Notes: generated from the sequence alone by a model not told the origin. DNA of 40,299 nt from Aquificales bacterium (GCA_027036735.1 JALWDU010000045.1:1-40299); one strand, 5' to 3'; positions 1 to 8,725 are shown, numbered from the stretch's first letter. A program made the numbers and translations.

Positions 1-2
1 TG

Positions 3-782
3 GTAAGCCTCATAGCCCCCATAGGTAAGGGGCAGAGGGGTCTCATAGTGGCTCCGCCGAAGGCGGGTAAAACCACCCTACTCCAAAAGATAGCGACCGC
101 GATAATACGCAACCACCCGGAAGTTCATCTGATGATACTCCTTATCGACGAGCGTCCCGAAGAGGTTACCGAGATGAAGCGCATCGTCGGTGAGGGGGCG
201 GAGGTTATAGCCTCCACCTTCGACGAGCCGCCCGAAAAGCACATGCACGTAGCGGAACTGATGATTGAACGGGCTAAGCGTATGGTGGAAATGGGCAAGG
301 ATGTTGTTATACTCCTCGACTCGCTTACGCGTCTCACCAGGGCATCCAACGCGGTAACTCCGCCCAGCGGTAGGGTGCTTTCGGGTGGTATAGAGGCAAA
401 CGCCTTCCTGCGCCCCAAAAAGTTCTTCGGTGCGGCGCGTAATATCGAGGGCGGCGGAAGCCTCACCATCCTGGCAACCGCCCTTATAGAGACCGGTTCG
501 AGGATGGATGACGTAATTTACGAGGAGTTTAAGGGAACCGGTAATATGGAGATACACCTCGACCGCAGGCTCTACGAGAGGAGGGTCTTCCCCGCCATTA
601 ACATCGAAAAGTCGGGAACCCGTAAGGAGGAACTGCTCCTCGAACCTTGGGAGCTCCAAAAGATATGGGTGCTCCGGAAATTCCTCTCCACCATGGACGC
701 CGTCGAGGCTATGGAGTTCCTCCTCGACAAACTCCGCAAGTTCAAAACCAACAAAGATTTCCTAAAGGCGATGAACGCCTGA
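3..782 (+). CDS. rho: Transcription termination factor Rho (C-terminal part, 5' end outside window)
   Basis: Rho is the hexameric RNA-dependent ATPase helicase that ends transcription in the cytoplasm. The frame is open from base 3 and reads [24 protein letters not shown], so the ORF-track start at 48 (a GTG) is internal and the gene begins upstream of the window. Visible parts are the Walker A loop PPKAGKT, the Walker B stretch [11 protein letters not shown], the arginine-rich region that follows, and an R-loop-like [12 protein letters not shown]. The N-terminal RNA-binding OB domain is missing only because of the window edge. The downstream HD gene starts 27 bp after the stop codon, so the two may be co-transcribed. 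The Walker A codons contain the palindrome CCGCCGAAGGCGGG, which also forms intergenic terminators in this window. The identification is very secure. Confidence 0.97.
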   Translation, partial: VSLIAPIGKGQRGLIVAPPKAGKTTLLQKIATAIIRNHPEVHLMILLIDERPEEVTEMKRIVGEGAEVIASTFDEPPEKHMHVAELMIERAKRMVEMGKDVVILLDSLTRLTRASNAVTPPSGRVLSGGIEANAFLRPKKFFGAARNIEGGGSLTILATALIETGSRMDDVIYEEFKGTGNMEIHLDRRLYERRVFPAINIEKSGTRKEELLLEPWELQKIWVLRKFLSTMDAVEAMEFLLDKLRKFKTNKDFLKAMNA

Positions 783-809
783 TTTTCCCTCCCCTTAAAG
801 TTTTCCCTT

Positions 810-2048
810 ATGCAAATCCCCTTTTTGGAAAGGTATATAGACGACCTGTTTCGGTTGGCGGTAATACAGCGCTGGAACGACCACCCGAGACCCTTCAACA
901 TCACCGAGCTCGACAAACAGGGGCATAAAACGATTGTTGCCTACCTCTTTGCGAAGATAGAGGAGACCGAAAGAGGGAAATCGGTAAATTGGAACGGACT
1001 TATTGAGGGTCTAATATTCGAAGCCTTCCAGAGGTCGGTCTTTACTGATTTGAAACCCCGTTTGTTTCACAAGCTCCTAAAGACCAAAAGGGAGAAATTG
1101 AACGAACACCTCTTCAAGACCTACGAGGGGTATTTAAGGAACTTCGACGACCGACTTTGGGAGGACTTTAAAAAATACTTTTCCGACGATAGTTTTTTGA
1201 GTTTTGAAAAGCACGTTATAAGGGCTTCCCACTTCATACCCACCTATTGGGAGTTTCAGTTCATCTATCCCCTCGCGAGGGCTATGCCGAACGCCGACCG
1301 CGTAAAGGAGGAGTTGGAAAACACTCTCGAGGATTTTCACCACCTAATCGGCATTCAGAGGTTTCTACTAAGGCGCAAGCTCTACAGCTTTATAAACCTC
1401 TGCGGACAGCTTCGCTTTCAAAAGAGGTGGATTTCGGTCGAGAGGATACCCCAAACCTCGGTGATGGGGCACCTCTTCTTCGTGGCGACGCTTGTTTATC
1501 TCTTGATGAGATTTATAGCCCGCGAAGCGGGGATTCCTATTTCCGATAGGGCTTATTATTCGACCTTCTTCGCCGCCCTCTTCCACGACCTACCCGAGAT
1601 AATCACGAGGGACATAATTTCCAACCTAAAAGATATCCTCGGGAGGGAGGAGATTAGGAAAATCGAGGTCGAGGGATTGGAAAACGAGGTTCTCAGTCTC
1701 CTCCCGGGATATATAGCCGACGAGATAAGGGTCTTTTTGGCACTCGTTCCCCCCGATAGGTCTTTGGATATAGACGAATTTGCCGATAGGGTTTTCAAAA
1801 GTGGCAAACTCCATTTGGTGGAGGGTGGAGACCTCTCCTTTTTGGGTGAGGATGACGGTTATCCCATCTGGGGGACTCTGATAAAGTTTGCCGACCTCCT
1901 ATCGGCGTATTACGAAGCCCACTACACCCTAAAGCACGGAATTAGGAACGACGAGCTCGAAAAAGCCCTCCAGGGGTTGAGGGAGAAACTGATAACCCAC
2001 CCCTTGGCGGAGAGGTTTGAATTTTTAAAGTCCCTCGTGGGGGATTGA
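810..2048 (+). CDS. Tandem HD-domain protein (YfbR/HD_3-like phosphohydrolase)
   Basis: A 412-residue soluble protein. The C-terminal half has a complete HD signature: His221 (MGHLFF), His259-Asp260 (ALFHDLPEI) and Asp362 (IKFADLL). The HDLPEI-TRDI pattern resembles the YfbR nucleotidase group (HD_3). The N-terminal half (about residues 35-90) carries GHKTIVAYLFAKIEE followed by GLIFEAFQRSVFTDLKP. This aligns by eye with the C-terminal domain but lacks the HD pair, so it looks like a degenerate duplicate. The likely activity is metal-dependent phosphohydrolysis of a nucleotide or related phosphoester; the substrate cannot be read from sequence. No clear Shine-Dalgarno precedes ATG 810. It follows rho closely on the same strand. 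Confidence 0.8.
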   Translation: MQIPFLERYIDDLFRLAVIQRWNDHPRPFNITELDKQGHKTIVAYLFAKIEETERGKSVNWNGLIEGLIFEAFQRSVFTDLKPRLFHKLLKTKREKLNEHLFKTYEGYLRNFDDRLWEDFKKYFSDDSFLSFEKHVIRASHFIPTYWEFQFIYPLARAMPNADRVKEELENTLEDFHHLIGIQRFLLRRKLYSFINLCGQLRFQKRWISVERIPQTSVMGHLFFVATLVYLLMRFIAREAGIPISDRAYYSTFFAALFHDLPEIITRDIISNLKDILGREEIRKIEVEGLENEVLSLLPGYIADEIRVFLALVPPDRSLDIDEFADRVFKSGKLHLVEGGDLSFLGEDDGYPIWGTLIKFADLLSAYYEAHYTLKHGIRNDELEKALQGLREKLITHPLAERFEFLKSLVGD

Positions 2049-2084
2049 TGGAAACGGAAATACCAATTTATTAAATAAACTTTT

Positions 2085-2283
2085 TTACAGCTCCAAAAGT
2101 TTATTTATTTCTTCTTTATCGACTTCCGGAGATTTCTCGGCTTCTTTGAGATGTTTAACAAAAAGTGAGTCCTCAATTTCCTCCAAAATTTCCTTTAATA
2201 GTTGGTTTTTTTTTTATCAAATACTCTTTAAGTATTTCTTTAATTTGTTCCTCCGGCAGTTCAATTTCAACTTTTATACCCAT
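2085..2283 (-). pseudogene. Antitoxin-like gene, probably frameshifted
   Basis: Reading minus from ATG 2283 gives MGIKVEIELPEEQIKEILKEY and continues to EEIEDSLFC, stopping at 2155 (42 residues). The same protein continues naturally in the next frame as LFVKHLKEAEKSPEVDKEEINKLLEL and stops at 2085. The shift falls in a six-base A tract (2160-2165 on plus), where one extra base breaks the frame. The rebuilt protein of about 65 residues is charged and helical with a short N-terminal beta strand, typical of small type II antitoxins. It begins head to head with a broken RelE-like toxin on the plus strand. A genuine shorter ORF, programmed slippage or a sequencing indel in the A tract are alternatives. 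It is too short for the ORF track. Confidence 0.55.
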
Positions 2284-2533
2284 AGTCAAAAAAGATATTG
2301 AAAAAAATTTCGGATAAAAGGGTTTAAAAAAGTTAAAAGAATTTCTTTCCCACCTTGAAAGTGTAGAATCCTTAAATCAGTTGGAAGGGGTGGATATAAA
2401 GCCTTTAAAAGGGGTTAAAAACTATTACCGCATTCGTGTGGGAAGCTATAGGTTGGGTTTTAAAAAGGAGGGCAATAGGTTAATAATCCTTCGTTTTATG
2501 CACCGTAAGGACATATACAAGGATTTTCCGTAA
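2282..2533 (+). pseudogene. RelE/ParE-family toxin remnant with in-frame stop
   Basis: From codon 2282 the plus strand reads IVKKDIEKNFG, then TAA (2315-2317), then KGLKKLKEFLSHLESVESLNQLEG and on to YYRIRVGSYRLGF and ILRFMHRKDIYKDFP, stopping at 2533. This is 84 codons including both stops, the usual length of RelE/StbE toxins. The C-terminal YRIRVGSYR and HRKDIYK-FP motifs are characteristic of that family. The first codon is ATA rather than ATG, and the internal TAA removes about 12 residues, so the gene looks inactive. RelE toxins cleave mRNA on the ribosome. The pair is arranged head to head with the antitoxin-like gene instead of in the usual tandem order, which suggests rearrangement before or during decay. 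Confidence 0.65.
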
Positions 2534-2566
2534 AAATTAGAAATAGTGAAATAAAAAGAAACCCAT

Positions 2567-4177
2567 TTAAAGTTTTATCTGCTTGAGGCTGATAATTTCG
2601 GGTATCTGACGGAGGAGCTCGAGAGCCTCTTCCGGTGCGGGTTCGTCGAGGTTTAGAACCCCTATAGCCCTTCCGCCCCTCTTTTCCCTACCGAGTTTAA
2701 AGCCGGCTATGTTTATGTTGAACTTACCGAGGATATTGCCTATCTTGCCGATGACGCCGGGAATATCGCGGTTTTCGAAGACGAGCAGAACACCCTCCGG
2801 TTCGACGTAGACCTTAAAGCTGTCTATCTGAACGAAGCGCGGCAGGTATCCCTCGAGGACGCTACCGGCGACGCTTCTCTTACCCTGGTCGGTGTAGACG
2901 GTCACCTTAACGAGGTGCTTGAAGTCGGGACTGTCCTCGCTGGCGACCTCCTCCACCTTTATACCCTTTTCGCGGGCTATGAAGGGCGCGTTTAGTATAT
3001 TGACCGGGTAGTCAACGGTTTCTTTCAGGATACCGCTAAGAACCGCTGCGGTAATCGGCTTTACGTGTTCGGCTATATCGCCGTAGACCTCTACTTTGAC
3101 CTCCCTCGGGTGGATACCAGCCCACTGGACGATAAACTGCCCCATCTTTTCGGCAAGGTCGAGAACCGGTTTTATAAGCCCCAGCGCCGAGAGGTCGGGG
3201 AAGGGTGCGTTGACGACGTGCTCGGGGGTCTCGCCCTTGAGCGCCTTTAACACCTGCTGGGCTACCATAACGGCGACGTTGGTCTGCGATTCCCTCGTGT
3301 TTGCGCCGATGTGGGGCGACAGCGAGAGGTTTATCTTACCCTCCTCCCAAAGTTGGAGAAGTGCGTCTATAAACTCCTTGGGCGGGGGTTCCGGTTTGAA
3401 CACGTCGAGGGCTATCCCCTTAATCTTTCCGGTTTTGGCAACCTCCACGAGGTCGTCCTGATTTATTATTCCCCCCCTCGCGCAGTTTACTATGTAAACC
3501 CCATCCTTCATGAGTTCCAATTCCCTCTTGGATATCATGTTGAGGGTTTCCTCTGTGAGGGGGGCGTGTATGGTCAGAACGTCTATCTCCCTTAACATGT
3601 CGTCGAGGTTGTCGACCAGCTTAACGCCGAGGCGTTCCGCCTTTTCGGGGGGGATATAGGGGTCGTAGGCGTAGACCTCCATACCGAAGGCTTTAGTCCT
3701 TATCGCTATCTGGGAGCCTATATTTCCCAAACCTATAATTCCGAGCTTCTTGCCGAAGAGCTCTTCGCCCATAAACTTTTTGCGCTCCCATTTGCCCTGG
3801 GCGACCGATTGGTGGGCTTTGTGCCCGTTCCTCATGATGGTGAGCATGTGCATCATGGTGAGTTCGGTCGCCCCTATGGTGTTGGCGCCGGGTGTGTTGA
3901 CGACCAGTATTCCCCTTTTGGAACACTCCTCCAAATCGACGTTATCGACGCCCACACCAGCCCTTCCGACAACCTTCAGGTTTTTGGCGCGTTCTAAAAG
4001 CTCCTTGTTTACGGGGGTGCGGCTTCGGGTAATAATCGCGTGGTAGGGTTCTATAATCTCGAGAAGTTCCTCGAAGGGTATTTCCGGTCTGTAATCGACT
4101 TCCACTTCGGGGTCGTTTTGGAGTATCTTAATCCCCTCTTCGGCTATAGGGTCGGTGATGATAACCTTATAGGTCAT
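2567..4177 (-). CDS. serA: D-3-phosphoglycerate dehydrogenase
   Basis: SerA oxidises 3-phosphoglycerate with NAD+ in the first step of serine synthesis, in the cytoplasm. The protein has 536 residues, the usual length of the long, ACT-containing class. In order it shows a substrate-binding lobe (RAGVGVDNVD, about 72-81), the Rossmann loop GLGNIGSQ (about 149-156), the active-site segments NCARGGIINQDDL and SPHIGANTRE (about 232 and 292), an intervening ASB-type domain, and a C-terminal ACT domain (IPGVIGKIGNILGKFNINIAGF). The ACT domain is the usual seat of serine feedback control. It lies last in a minus-strand run, 76 bp after the Ppx/GppA gene. No strong Shine-Dalgarno precedes the ATG. 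Confidence 0.96.
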   Translation of the reverse strand: MTYKVIITDPIAEEGIKILQNDPEVEVDYRPEIPFEELLEIIEPYHAIITRSRTPVNKELLERAKNLKVVGRAGVGVDNVDLEECSKRGILVVNTPGANTIGATELTMMHMLTIMRNGHKAHQSVAQGKWERKKFMGEELFGKKLGIIGLGNIGSQIAIRTKAFGMEVYAYDPYIPPEKAERLGVKLVDNLDDMLREIDVLTIHAPLTEETLNMISKRELELMKDGVYIVNCARGGIINQDDLVEVAKTGKIKGIALDVFKPEPPPKEFIDALLQLWEEGKINLSLSPHIGANTRESQTNVAVMVAQQVLKALKGETPEHVVNAPFPDLSALGLIKPVLDLAEKMGQFIVQWAGIHPREVKVEVYGDIAEHVKPITAAVLSGILKETVDYPVNILNAPFIAREKGIKVEEVASEDSPDFKHLVKVTVYTDQGKRSVAGSVLEGYLPRFVQIDSFKVYVEPEGVLLVFENRDIPGVIGKIGNILGKFNINIAGFKLGREKRGGRAIGVLNLDEPAPEEALELLRQIPEIISLKQIKL

Positions 4178-4253
4178 AAGGTCTCAATTTTATTCCCGCA
4201 AAGGTGTTGCCCCTTCCCCTGTCCCCCAAAAGGTGCGAAGGGAGGGAAAACCC

Positions 4254-5174
4254 CTATTGGGGGTCGTTTCGTTTCTCCTTTAGGAGGAAATTGGCTATTA
4301 TCGCCCCGTGCTTGACCGCCCAGTCGCTGACGACTATTTCCTCCTTTTGGAAAAGCTCCAGCGTGCGCCAGAATATCGCCGCGCCGGCGACAATCGCCTC
4401 CGCCCTCCTGTCCTCTATTTGGGGGATTTTCCTCCTCTCCTCCACGCTCATGGAGGACAGCTTTTCAAACCAGTATTTGACCCTCTCTTTGGTTAAAAGC
4501 TTTCCGTTTACCTCTTTCGGGTCGTAGGGGTATATCCCGTATTCGAGGGCGGCTATCGTTGTTATGGTTCCTCCCAGACCTATGAGGGTATCGACCGGTC
4601 TTGCGACCTTTGAAATTTCCCCATCGAGGAATTCGATTAGTTTTTTCAATTCCTCCGCCGTAGGCGGGTCGTATTTTAAAAAGGTTTCGGTGAGGTTTAC
4701 AATCCCGAAGGGGAGCGATACGACCTCTTTCGGCTCATCTCTCTCACCGAAAATGTATTCGGTGGAGCCTCCCCCTTGGTCTACGACGCAAACCCTACCC
4801 TCGGGGTGGACGGCGTAGTAGGCACCCAGATAGGCGTATCTCCCCTCCTCCTCCGGGGGAATTACACGGATTTCTATTCCCAGCTTTTGGACTTCGCTCA
4901 AAAACCTGTCCCTATTTTGGGCTACCCTTAAGGCTTCCGTTCCCAGTGCGAGGCACTTATCGACTTTATATTCCTCGCAGAGTTTTTTGTATCTCTTTAG
5001 AACCTCGAGGGTTTCTTTAATAGCCTCCTCCGAAAGGAGTTTGGTCTGCTTTACCCCCCTTCCGAGGGCGGTTATATGCCCCTCCTCGTAGAGTATCTCG
5101 AAGGTATTCCCTTTAATCTCCGCTATCGTTATCCGGGTGGAGTAGGTTCCTATATCTATAACGGCAACCCTCAT
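4254..5174 (-). CDS. Ppx/GppA family exopolyphosphatase / pppGpp phosphohydrolase
   Basis: A 306-residue member of the Ppx/GppA group in the actin-like ATPase fold. The N-terminal phosphate loop reads IDIGTYSTRITIAEI, a variant of the usual DIGSNSxRL. The glycine-rich loop VVDQGGGSTEY (about residues 140-150) and the region EEEGRYAYLGAYYAV (about 107-121) are typical, as is the second-lobe loop LIGLGGTITTIAALE. The length matches the short two-domain form that lacks a C-terminal HD extension. These enzymes hydrolyse polyphosphate or remove the gamma phosphate of pppGpp; sequence alone does not separate the two. It starts 13 bp after the pilD stop, consistent with co-transcription. Confidence 0.88.
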   Translation of the reverse strand: MRVAVIDIGTYSTRITIAEIKGNTFEILYEEGHITALGRGVKQTKLLSEEAIKETLEVLKRYKKLCEEYKVDKCLALGTEALRVAQNRDRFLSEVQKLGIEIRVIPPEEEGRYAYLGAYYAVHPEGRVCVVDQGGGSTEYIFGERDEPKEVVSLPFGIVNLTETFLKYDPPTAEELKKLIEFLDGEISKVARPVDTLIGLGGTITTIAALEYGIYPYDPKEVNGKLLTKERVKYWFEKLSSMSVEERRKIPQIEDRRAEAIVAGAAIFWRTLELFQKEEIVVSDWAVKHGAIIANFLLKEKRNDPQ

Positions 5175-5187
5175 AAGGGAGGGGATT

Positions 5188-5970
5188 TTAAGCCCCCCCG
5201 TAGAGGAAGTTTAAAAGACCCAGCTTTTTGCAGACCAGACCCACCACCGCACCGAGGGCGAGGAAGGGAACGAAGGGAACGGCAAACTGGAGGGAGCGGT
5301 TTCTGACCACCTGCGGGAGGAAGAAGAGAAGCGCGAATATTGCACCTAAAAAGAGGGAGCAGTAAACGCCGACGTAGCCCTCAAACGCCCCAATCATAGC
5401 CAAGACCTTCGCATCCCCCAGCCCGAGGGGAACTATTCCCTTTAGGAAGTAGTAGAGCAGTATCAAAAGAACCACGACGCCCGCCCCTATCAGCGCGGCT
5501 ATAAAGCTTTCGGTTGGGGTTATGTCGGGGCGGAAGAAGGAGAGCACCAAGCCCACCACCAGCCCCCCGAGGCTGAGGGTGTCGGGAACCTCGAAGGTTT
5601 TCCAGTCGATGAGGGAAATGACGAGGAGTATGTAAACCATCAGGGTATAGGAGAAGACTGTCAACCAACCTTGGTCGGAGTATAACAGATAGACCACCAC
5701 CGGTGTTATTCCGCCGAGGAGTTCCACCAAGGGGTAGCGGAGGGGTATCCTCCACCCGCAGTGGCGGCATCTACCCTTCAAAACCAGGTAGGAGATAAGG
5801 GGTATGTTGTCGTACCACTTAATGGGGGTTTTGCAGTTGGGGCAGTAAGACCTCCCCTTGAGGATACCTGTGAGGTTCTCCCTTTCCGAAAAGCGGTAGA
5901 TGAGGACGTTTAAAAAACTCCCAACGGCTAGACCCAAAACGAAGAGCGCAAAAAGGGTTAGGTATTCCAT
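5188..5970 (-). CDS. pilD: Type 4 prepilin peptidase / N-methyltransferase
   Basis: A 260-residue inner-membrane aspartyl protease that cleaves and N-methylates type IV prepilins or type II secretion pseudopilins. The N-terminal methylase part begins with the GSFLNVLIYR signature and carries the zinc motif CPNC...CRHC (residues about 43-71). The protease part has the two catalytic aspartates in LIDWKTFEVPD and GLGDAKVLAMIGAF. Several hydrophobic helices span the rest. No pilin genes are in the window, but a PilZ-domain protein lies about 7 kb away. It sits 35 bp after amt on the same strand. Confidence 0.95.
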   Translation of the reverse strand: MEYLTLFALFVLGLAVGSFLNVLIYRFSERENLTGILKGRSYCPNCKTPIKWYDNIPLISYLVLKGRCRHCGWRIPLRYPLVELLGGITPVVVYLLYSDQGWLTVFSYTLMVYILLVISLIDWKTFEVPDTLSLGGLVVGLVLSFFRPDITPTESFIAALIGAGVVVLLILLYYFLKGIVPLGLGDAKVLAMIGAFEGYVGVYCSLFLGAIFALLFFLPQVVRNRSLQFAVPFVPFLALGAVVGLVCKKLGLLNFLYGGA

Positions 5971-6005
5971 AAAAACAAAATAGGTTAAGGAAAAAGGGAA
6001 AACCT

Positions 6006-7235
6006 TTAACGGTCGGCGTAAGCCTTTTCCCCGTGGAGGTTTTTGTCGAGACCTTCGATTTCGACCTCTTCGGGAACGCGCAAGCCGCCGAAGATTGCGC
6101 CGACGACCTTAAGCAGTATCCAGCTGACAACGGCGGTATAGACGATAACTACAACCGTTCCCACTATTTGGGGAACTATCAGGGAAGCGCCGCCGTAAAA
6201 GAGACCGTTGGCGTCGCCGACAGCCTTGGAGGCGAAGAGCGCTATGGCGAGGGTTCCGGTTATACCGCCAACGCCGTGGACGCCGAAAACGTCGAGGGCG
6301 TCGTCGTAGCCGAATTTAGCCTTAGCCCAAACCACCGCGAGGAAGCATATTACTCCGCCGATGAGACCTATTAGGAACCCGCCCAGTATATCGACAAAAC
6401 CGGCGGCGGGGGTAATGGTGGCAAATCCGGCGATAATACCGGTCATGAAACCCAAGGTGGTGGGTTTTCCGAATTTAAACCACTCGAGAGCAGCCCAAAC
6501 CAGTGCCGCGACGAAGGCGGCTATAACGCTGACGAATGCCGCGTTTACCGCCTGGGCGTTGAGCGCGAGCGCCGAACCGCCGTTGAAACCGAACCAACCG
6601 AAGGCGAGAAGACCGGTTCCGACCGCAACCAAGGGGAGGCTAGCCGGCTGGAGAATAGCCTCTTTCCTCTTTCCGAGGACGTAAGCTCCGACGAGGGCGG
6701 TAATACCCGATGTTGCGTGAACCACCAGACCGCCCGCAAAGTCGTGAACTCCCAACTTGGAGAGGAAACCGCCGCCCCATATCCAGTGGGCTACCGGCAC
6801 ATAGACGAAGGTAAGCCAGAGCGCTCCGAAGAGTAGCCATGCGGAGAACTTTATCCTCTCAATCCACGCACCGGCAATTAGTCCCACCGTTATGGCGGCG
6901 AAGGTCATCTGATAGAAGGCGAAGAGGTAGGCGTATAGGTTGCTTGCCACGTCGGAGGGACTGCTCGGCGAGTAACCCATTAGGAAGACCTGCTTCAGAG
7001 TTCCGATAATCCCGCCGATATCACCCTCAAAGGCGAGCGAATAGCCGTAGGCTATCCAGAGGATTCCCGCCAGGGCAAACGAGCCCATCACCATGAAAAT
7101 GGTATTGAGCATGCTACGGGTTCGGGTCAGTCCGCCGTAAAAGACGGCGAGCCCGGTAAAGCCCATGACAAAAACCAACGCCGTGGCGACCAAAATCCAG
7201 AGGTTGTCAACCGGAACAATTGTGCTCTGCGTCAT
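6006..7235 (-). CDS. amt: Ammonium transporter
   Basis: A 409-residue Amt/MEP/Rh channel of the inner membrane that conducts ammonium for nitrogen assimilation. About eleven hydrophobic helices are visible. The paired pore histidines lie in GGLVVHATSGITALVG and DVFGVHGVGGITGTLA, both in their standard contexts, and the TRTRSMLNT loop after the second helix is typical. No cleavable signal is obvious before the first helix. No glnB/glnK gene is adjacent, which is unusual because the two are commonly paired. The upstream region holds two perfect inverted repeats that could be operators, so regulated expression is likely. Confidence 0.96.
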   Translation of the reverse strand: MTQSTIVPVDNLWILVATALVFVMGFTGLAVFYGGLTRTRSMLNTIFMVMGSFALAGILWIAYGYSLAFEGDIGGIIGTLKQVFLMGYSPSSPSDVASNLYAYLFAFYQMTFAAITVGLIAGAWIERIKFSAWLLFGALWLTFVYVPVAHWIWGGGFLSKLGVHDFAGGLVVHATSGITALVGAYVLGKRKEAILQPASLPLVAVGTGLLAFGWFGFNGGSALALNAQAVNAAFVSVIAAFVAALVWAALEWFKFGKPTTLGFMTGIIAGFATITPAAGFVDILGGFLIGLIGGVICFLAVVWAKAKFGYDDALDVFGVHGVGGITGTLAIALFASKAVGDANGLFYGGASLIVPQIVGTVVVIVYTAVVSWILLKVVGAIFGGLRVPEEVEIEGLDKNLHGEKAYADR

Positions 7236-7244
7236 AAAGATGAA

Positions 7245-7272
7245 TTTTCAAAAGTGGAAACCTTTTTGAAAA
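7245..7272. promoter_or_regulatory. Inverted repeat just upstream of amt
   Basis: TTTTCAAAA and TTTTGAAAA form perfect 9-bp arms separated by 10 bp, ending about 10 bp before the amt start codon. A site here would overlap the core promoter or leader. It could also form a weak A/T hairpin. The function is inferred. Confidence 0.35.
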
Positions 7273-7291
7273 CACCCTTAAGGGTAATTGG

Positions 7292-7309
7292 GTTTACAAG
7301 AATGTAAAC
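7292..7309. promoter_or_regulatory. Operator-like palindrome GTTTACA-N4-TGTAAAC upstream of amt
   Basis: GTTTACA and TGTAAAC are perfect 7-bp arms with a 4-bp spacer, in the 119-bp space between hisS and amt. The size and symmetry suit a dimeric helix-turn-helix regulator upstream of the amt promoter. The regulator is unknown. Confidence 0.45.
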
Positions 7310-7320
7310 ATTAACCGTGC

Positions 7321-7344
7321 AAAAAAATAAATCCCCGAAGGGGA
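7321..7344 (-). terminator. Intrinsic terminator after hisS
   Basis: On the minus strand the sequence is CCCCTTCGGGG followed by ATTTATTTTTTT. The stem is short but stable, and the U-rich tail begins straight after it. It lies 11 bp past the hisS stop and separates hisS from amt. Confidence 0.7.
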
Positions 7345-7354
7345 AAAGGGAAAA

Positions 7355-8602
7355 TCACCCACTTTGGGTTTTCAAAATTTTTACTATCTCCTCCAGGGGG
7401 AGCCTTATCTCCTCCCTCGTGTGGAGGTTTTTGAGGGGAAAGAGCTCCTCCTTTAGTTCGTTTTCACCGACCACAATTGTGTAGTCCGCCCCTATCTTGT
7501 TGGCAAACTCGAACTGCTTCCTAATTTTGCCCTCCCTGTAGGAGAGTTCCGTCCTTATACCCTCCTCGCGCAAGCGGTGGGCTAGCTTTAAAGCCTCCTC
7601 CCTTTCTCGGTCGCCCCCGAAGGGGATAACCAATACCAGCGGCGGACGCTTGGGAAGCTCCTTTACCAGGAGCATAAGCCTCTCCACACCGGCGGCAAAA
7701 CCGAGGGCGGGCGTGGGGGGTCCCCCTAACTCCTCCACCAGGTAGTCGTATCTACCCCCCGCTATAACGGTTTTTCCGAGCTCTTCGGATACGCATTCGA
7801 AAACGGTTTTGCTGTAATAATCCAGTCCCCTAACGAGGTAGGGATTTTCGACAAATTCCACACCGAGGGCTTTCAGATACTCCTTCACCTTTTGGTGGTG
7901 GGTTTTGCACTCCTCGCAGAGGTAATCGGTAATTTTGGGGGCGTTTTTCGCTATGAGCTTACACCCCTCCACCTTGCAGTCCAAGATTCTTAGGGGATTT
8001 CTCTCCAATCTTCTCTGACAGTCTTCGCAGAGCTCCTCCCTGTGTTCCTTCAAATATTGCAATAAGGCTTCCCTGTATTTGGGTCGGCACTTTTTACACC
8101 CGAGGGAGTTTATCTCAATTGTGGCGTCCACCTTTAGGGCTTTGAGGATATCGTCCGCTATTTTGATTATTTCGGCGTCCGCCAAGGGGTTCGAAGTTCC
8201 CAAAACCTCCGCCCCTATCTGGTGAAACTCCCTATACCTACCCTTTTGGGGTCTCTCGTGTCTAAACATAGACCCCTCGTAGTAGAGCTTTTTATAAGTT
8301 CCGTCGGCGTAAAGCTTGTTCTCTATGTAGGCTCGCACCACCCCCGCCGTTCCCTCGGGACGGAGGGCTATATCCCTTCCACCCTTGTCCTGGAAGGTAA
8401 ACATCTCTTTTTCCACTATGTCGGTAGCCTCTCCAATCGAGCGTGCGAAGAGCTTCGTATACTCCACCGTCGGGAGAATTATCTCCTCGAAGTTATTCCT
8501 CTCGAGGATACCCCTGGCGGTATCGACCACGTAGCGGTATTTCCTCGCCTCTTCCCCTATGAGGTCTCTGAAACCCCTAACGGTTTTAACCTTCTCCGCC
8601 AT
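7355..8602 (-). CDS. hisS: Histidyl-tRNA synthetase
   Basis: A 415-residue class II aminoacyl-tRNA synthetase that charges tRNA-His. Visible signatures are motif 1 around EEIILPTVEYTKLF, motif 2 RPEGTAGVVRAYIENKLY, the second half FRHERPQKGRYREFHQIGAEVLG, and the histidine-specific GLDYYSKTVFE (about residue 270). A cysteine-rich insert (CKKC...CEDC...CEEC, about 170-240) lies between, as in many bacterial HisRS. The C-terminal anticodon-binding domain begins near PPLVLVIPFGG. A TTGATA-N18-TAATTA promoter ends 9 bp before the ATG and there is no Shine-Dalgarno, so the message may be leaderless. Confidence 0.97.
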   Translation of the reverse strand: MAEKVKTVRGFRDLIGEEARKYRYVVDTARGILERNNFEEIILPTVEYTKLFARSIGEATDIVEKEMFTFQDKGGRDIALRPEGTAGVVRAYIENKLYADGTYKKLYYEGSMFRHERPQKGRYREFHQIGAEVLGTSNPLADAEIIKIADDILKALKVDATIEINSLGCKKCRPKYREALLQYLKEHREELCEDCQRRLERNPLRILDCKVEGCKLIAKNAPKITDYLCEECKTHHQKVKEYLKALGVEFVENPYLVRGLDYYSKTVFECVSEELGKTVIAGGRYDYLVEELGGPPTPALGFAAGVERLMLLVKELPKRPPLVLVIPFGGDREREEALKLAHRLREEGIRTELSYREGKIRKQFEFANKIGADYTIVVGENELKEELFPLKNLHTREEIRLPLEEIVKILKTQSG

Positions 8603-8611
8603 TTTAAGGGT

Positions 8612-8641
8612 TAATTAGTTTAAGACCCGACGTCGTATCAA
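8612..8641 (-). promoter_or_regulatory. Predicted sigma-70-type promoter of hisS
   Basis: On the minus strand TTGATA (8641-8636) is followed after 18 bp by TAATTA (8617-8612). The hisS ATG begins 9 bp downstream of the -10 box, which puts the start site within a few bases of the codon. Confidence 0.5.
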
Positions 8642-8656
8642 ATTTTTAGCCACTTA

Positions 8657-8709
8657 TTGTCATAAATATTTAGTCTTTCCATATAAAGTTTTTAATGCCT
8701 ATTAAAAAC
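8657..8709 (+). promoter_or_regulatory. Promoter with operator-like palindrome for the two-gene membrane operon
   Basis: TTGTCA (8657-8662) lies 18 bp before ATATAA (8681-8686), a plausible promoter. Immediately downstream, GTTTTTAAT-GCCT-ATTAAAAAC (8688-8709) is a perfect 9-bp inverted repeat covering the predicted start site, where a repressor would block initiation. A strong ribosome site (GGAGG) follows before ATG 8726. Confidence 0.45.
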
Positions 8710-8725
8710 TTACGGAGGTAGGGAG

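Noticed and set aside
78-659. 193-aa minus-strand ORF across rho
   Set aside because: It is the antisense shadow of a clearly conserved rho frame and shows no domain.
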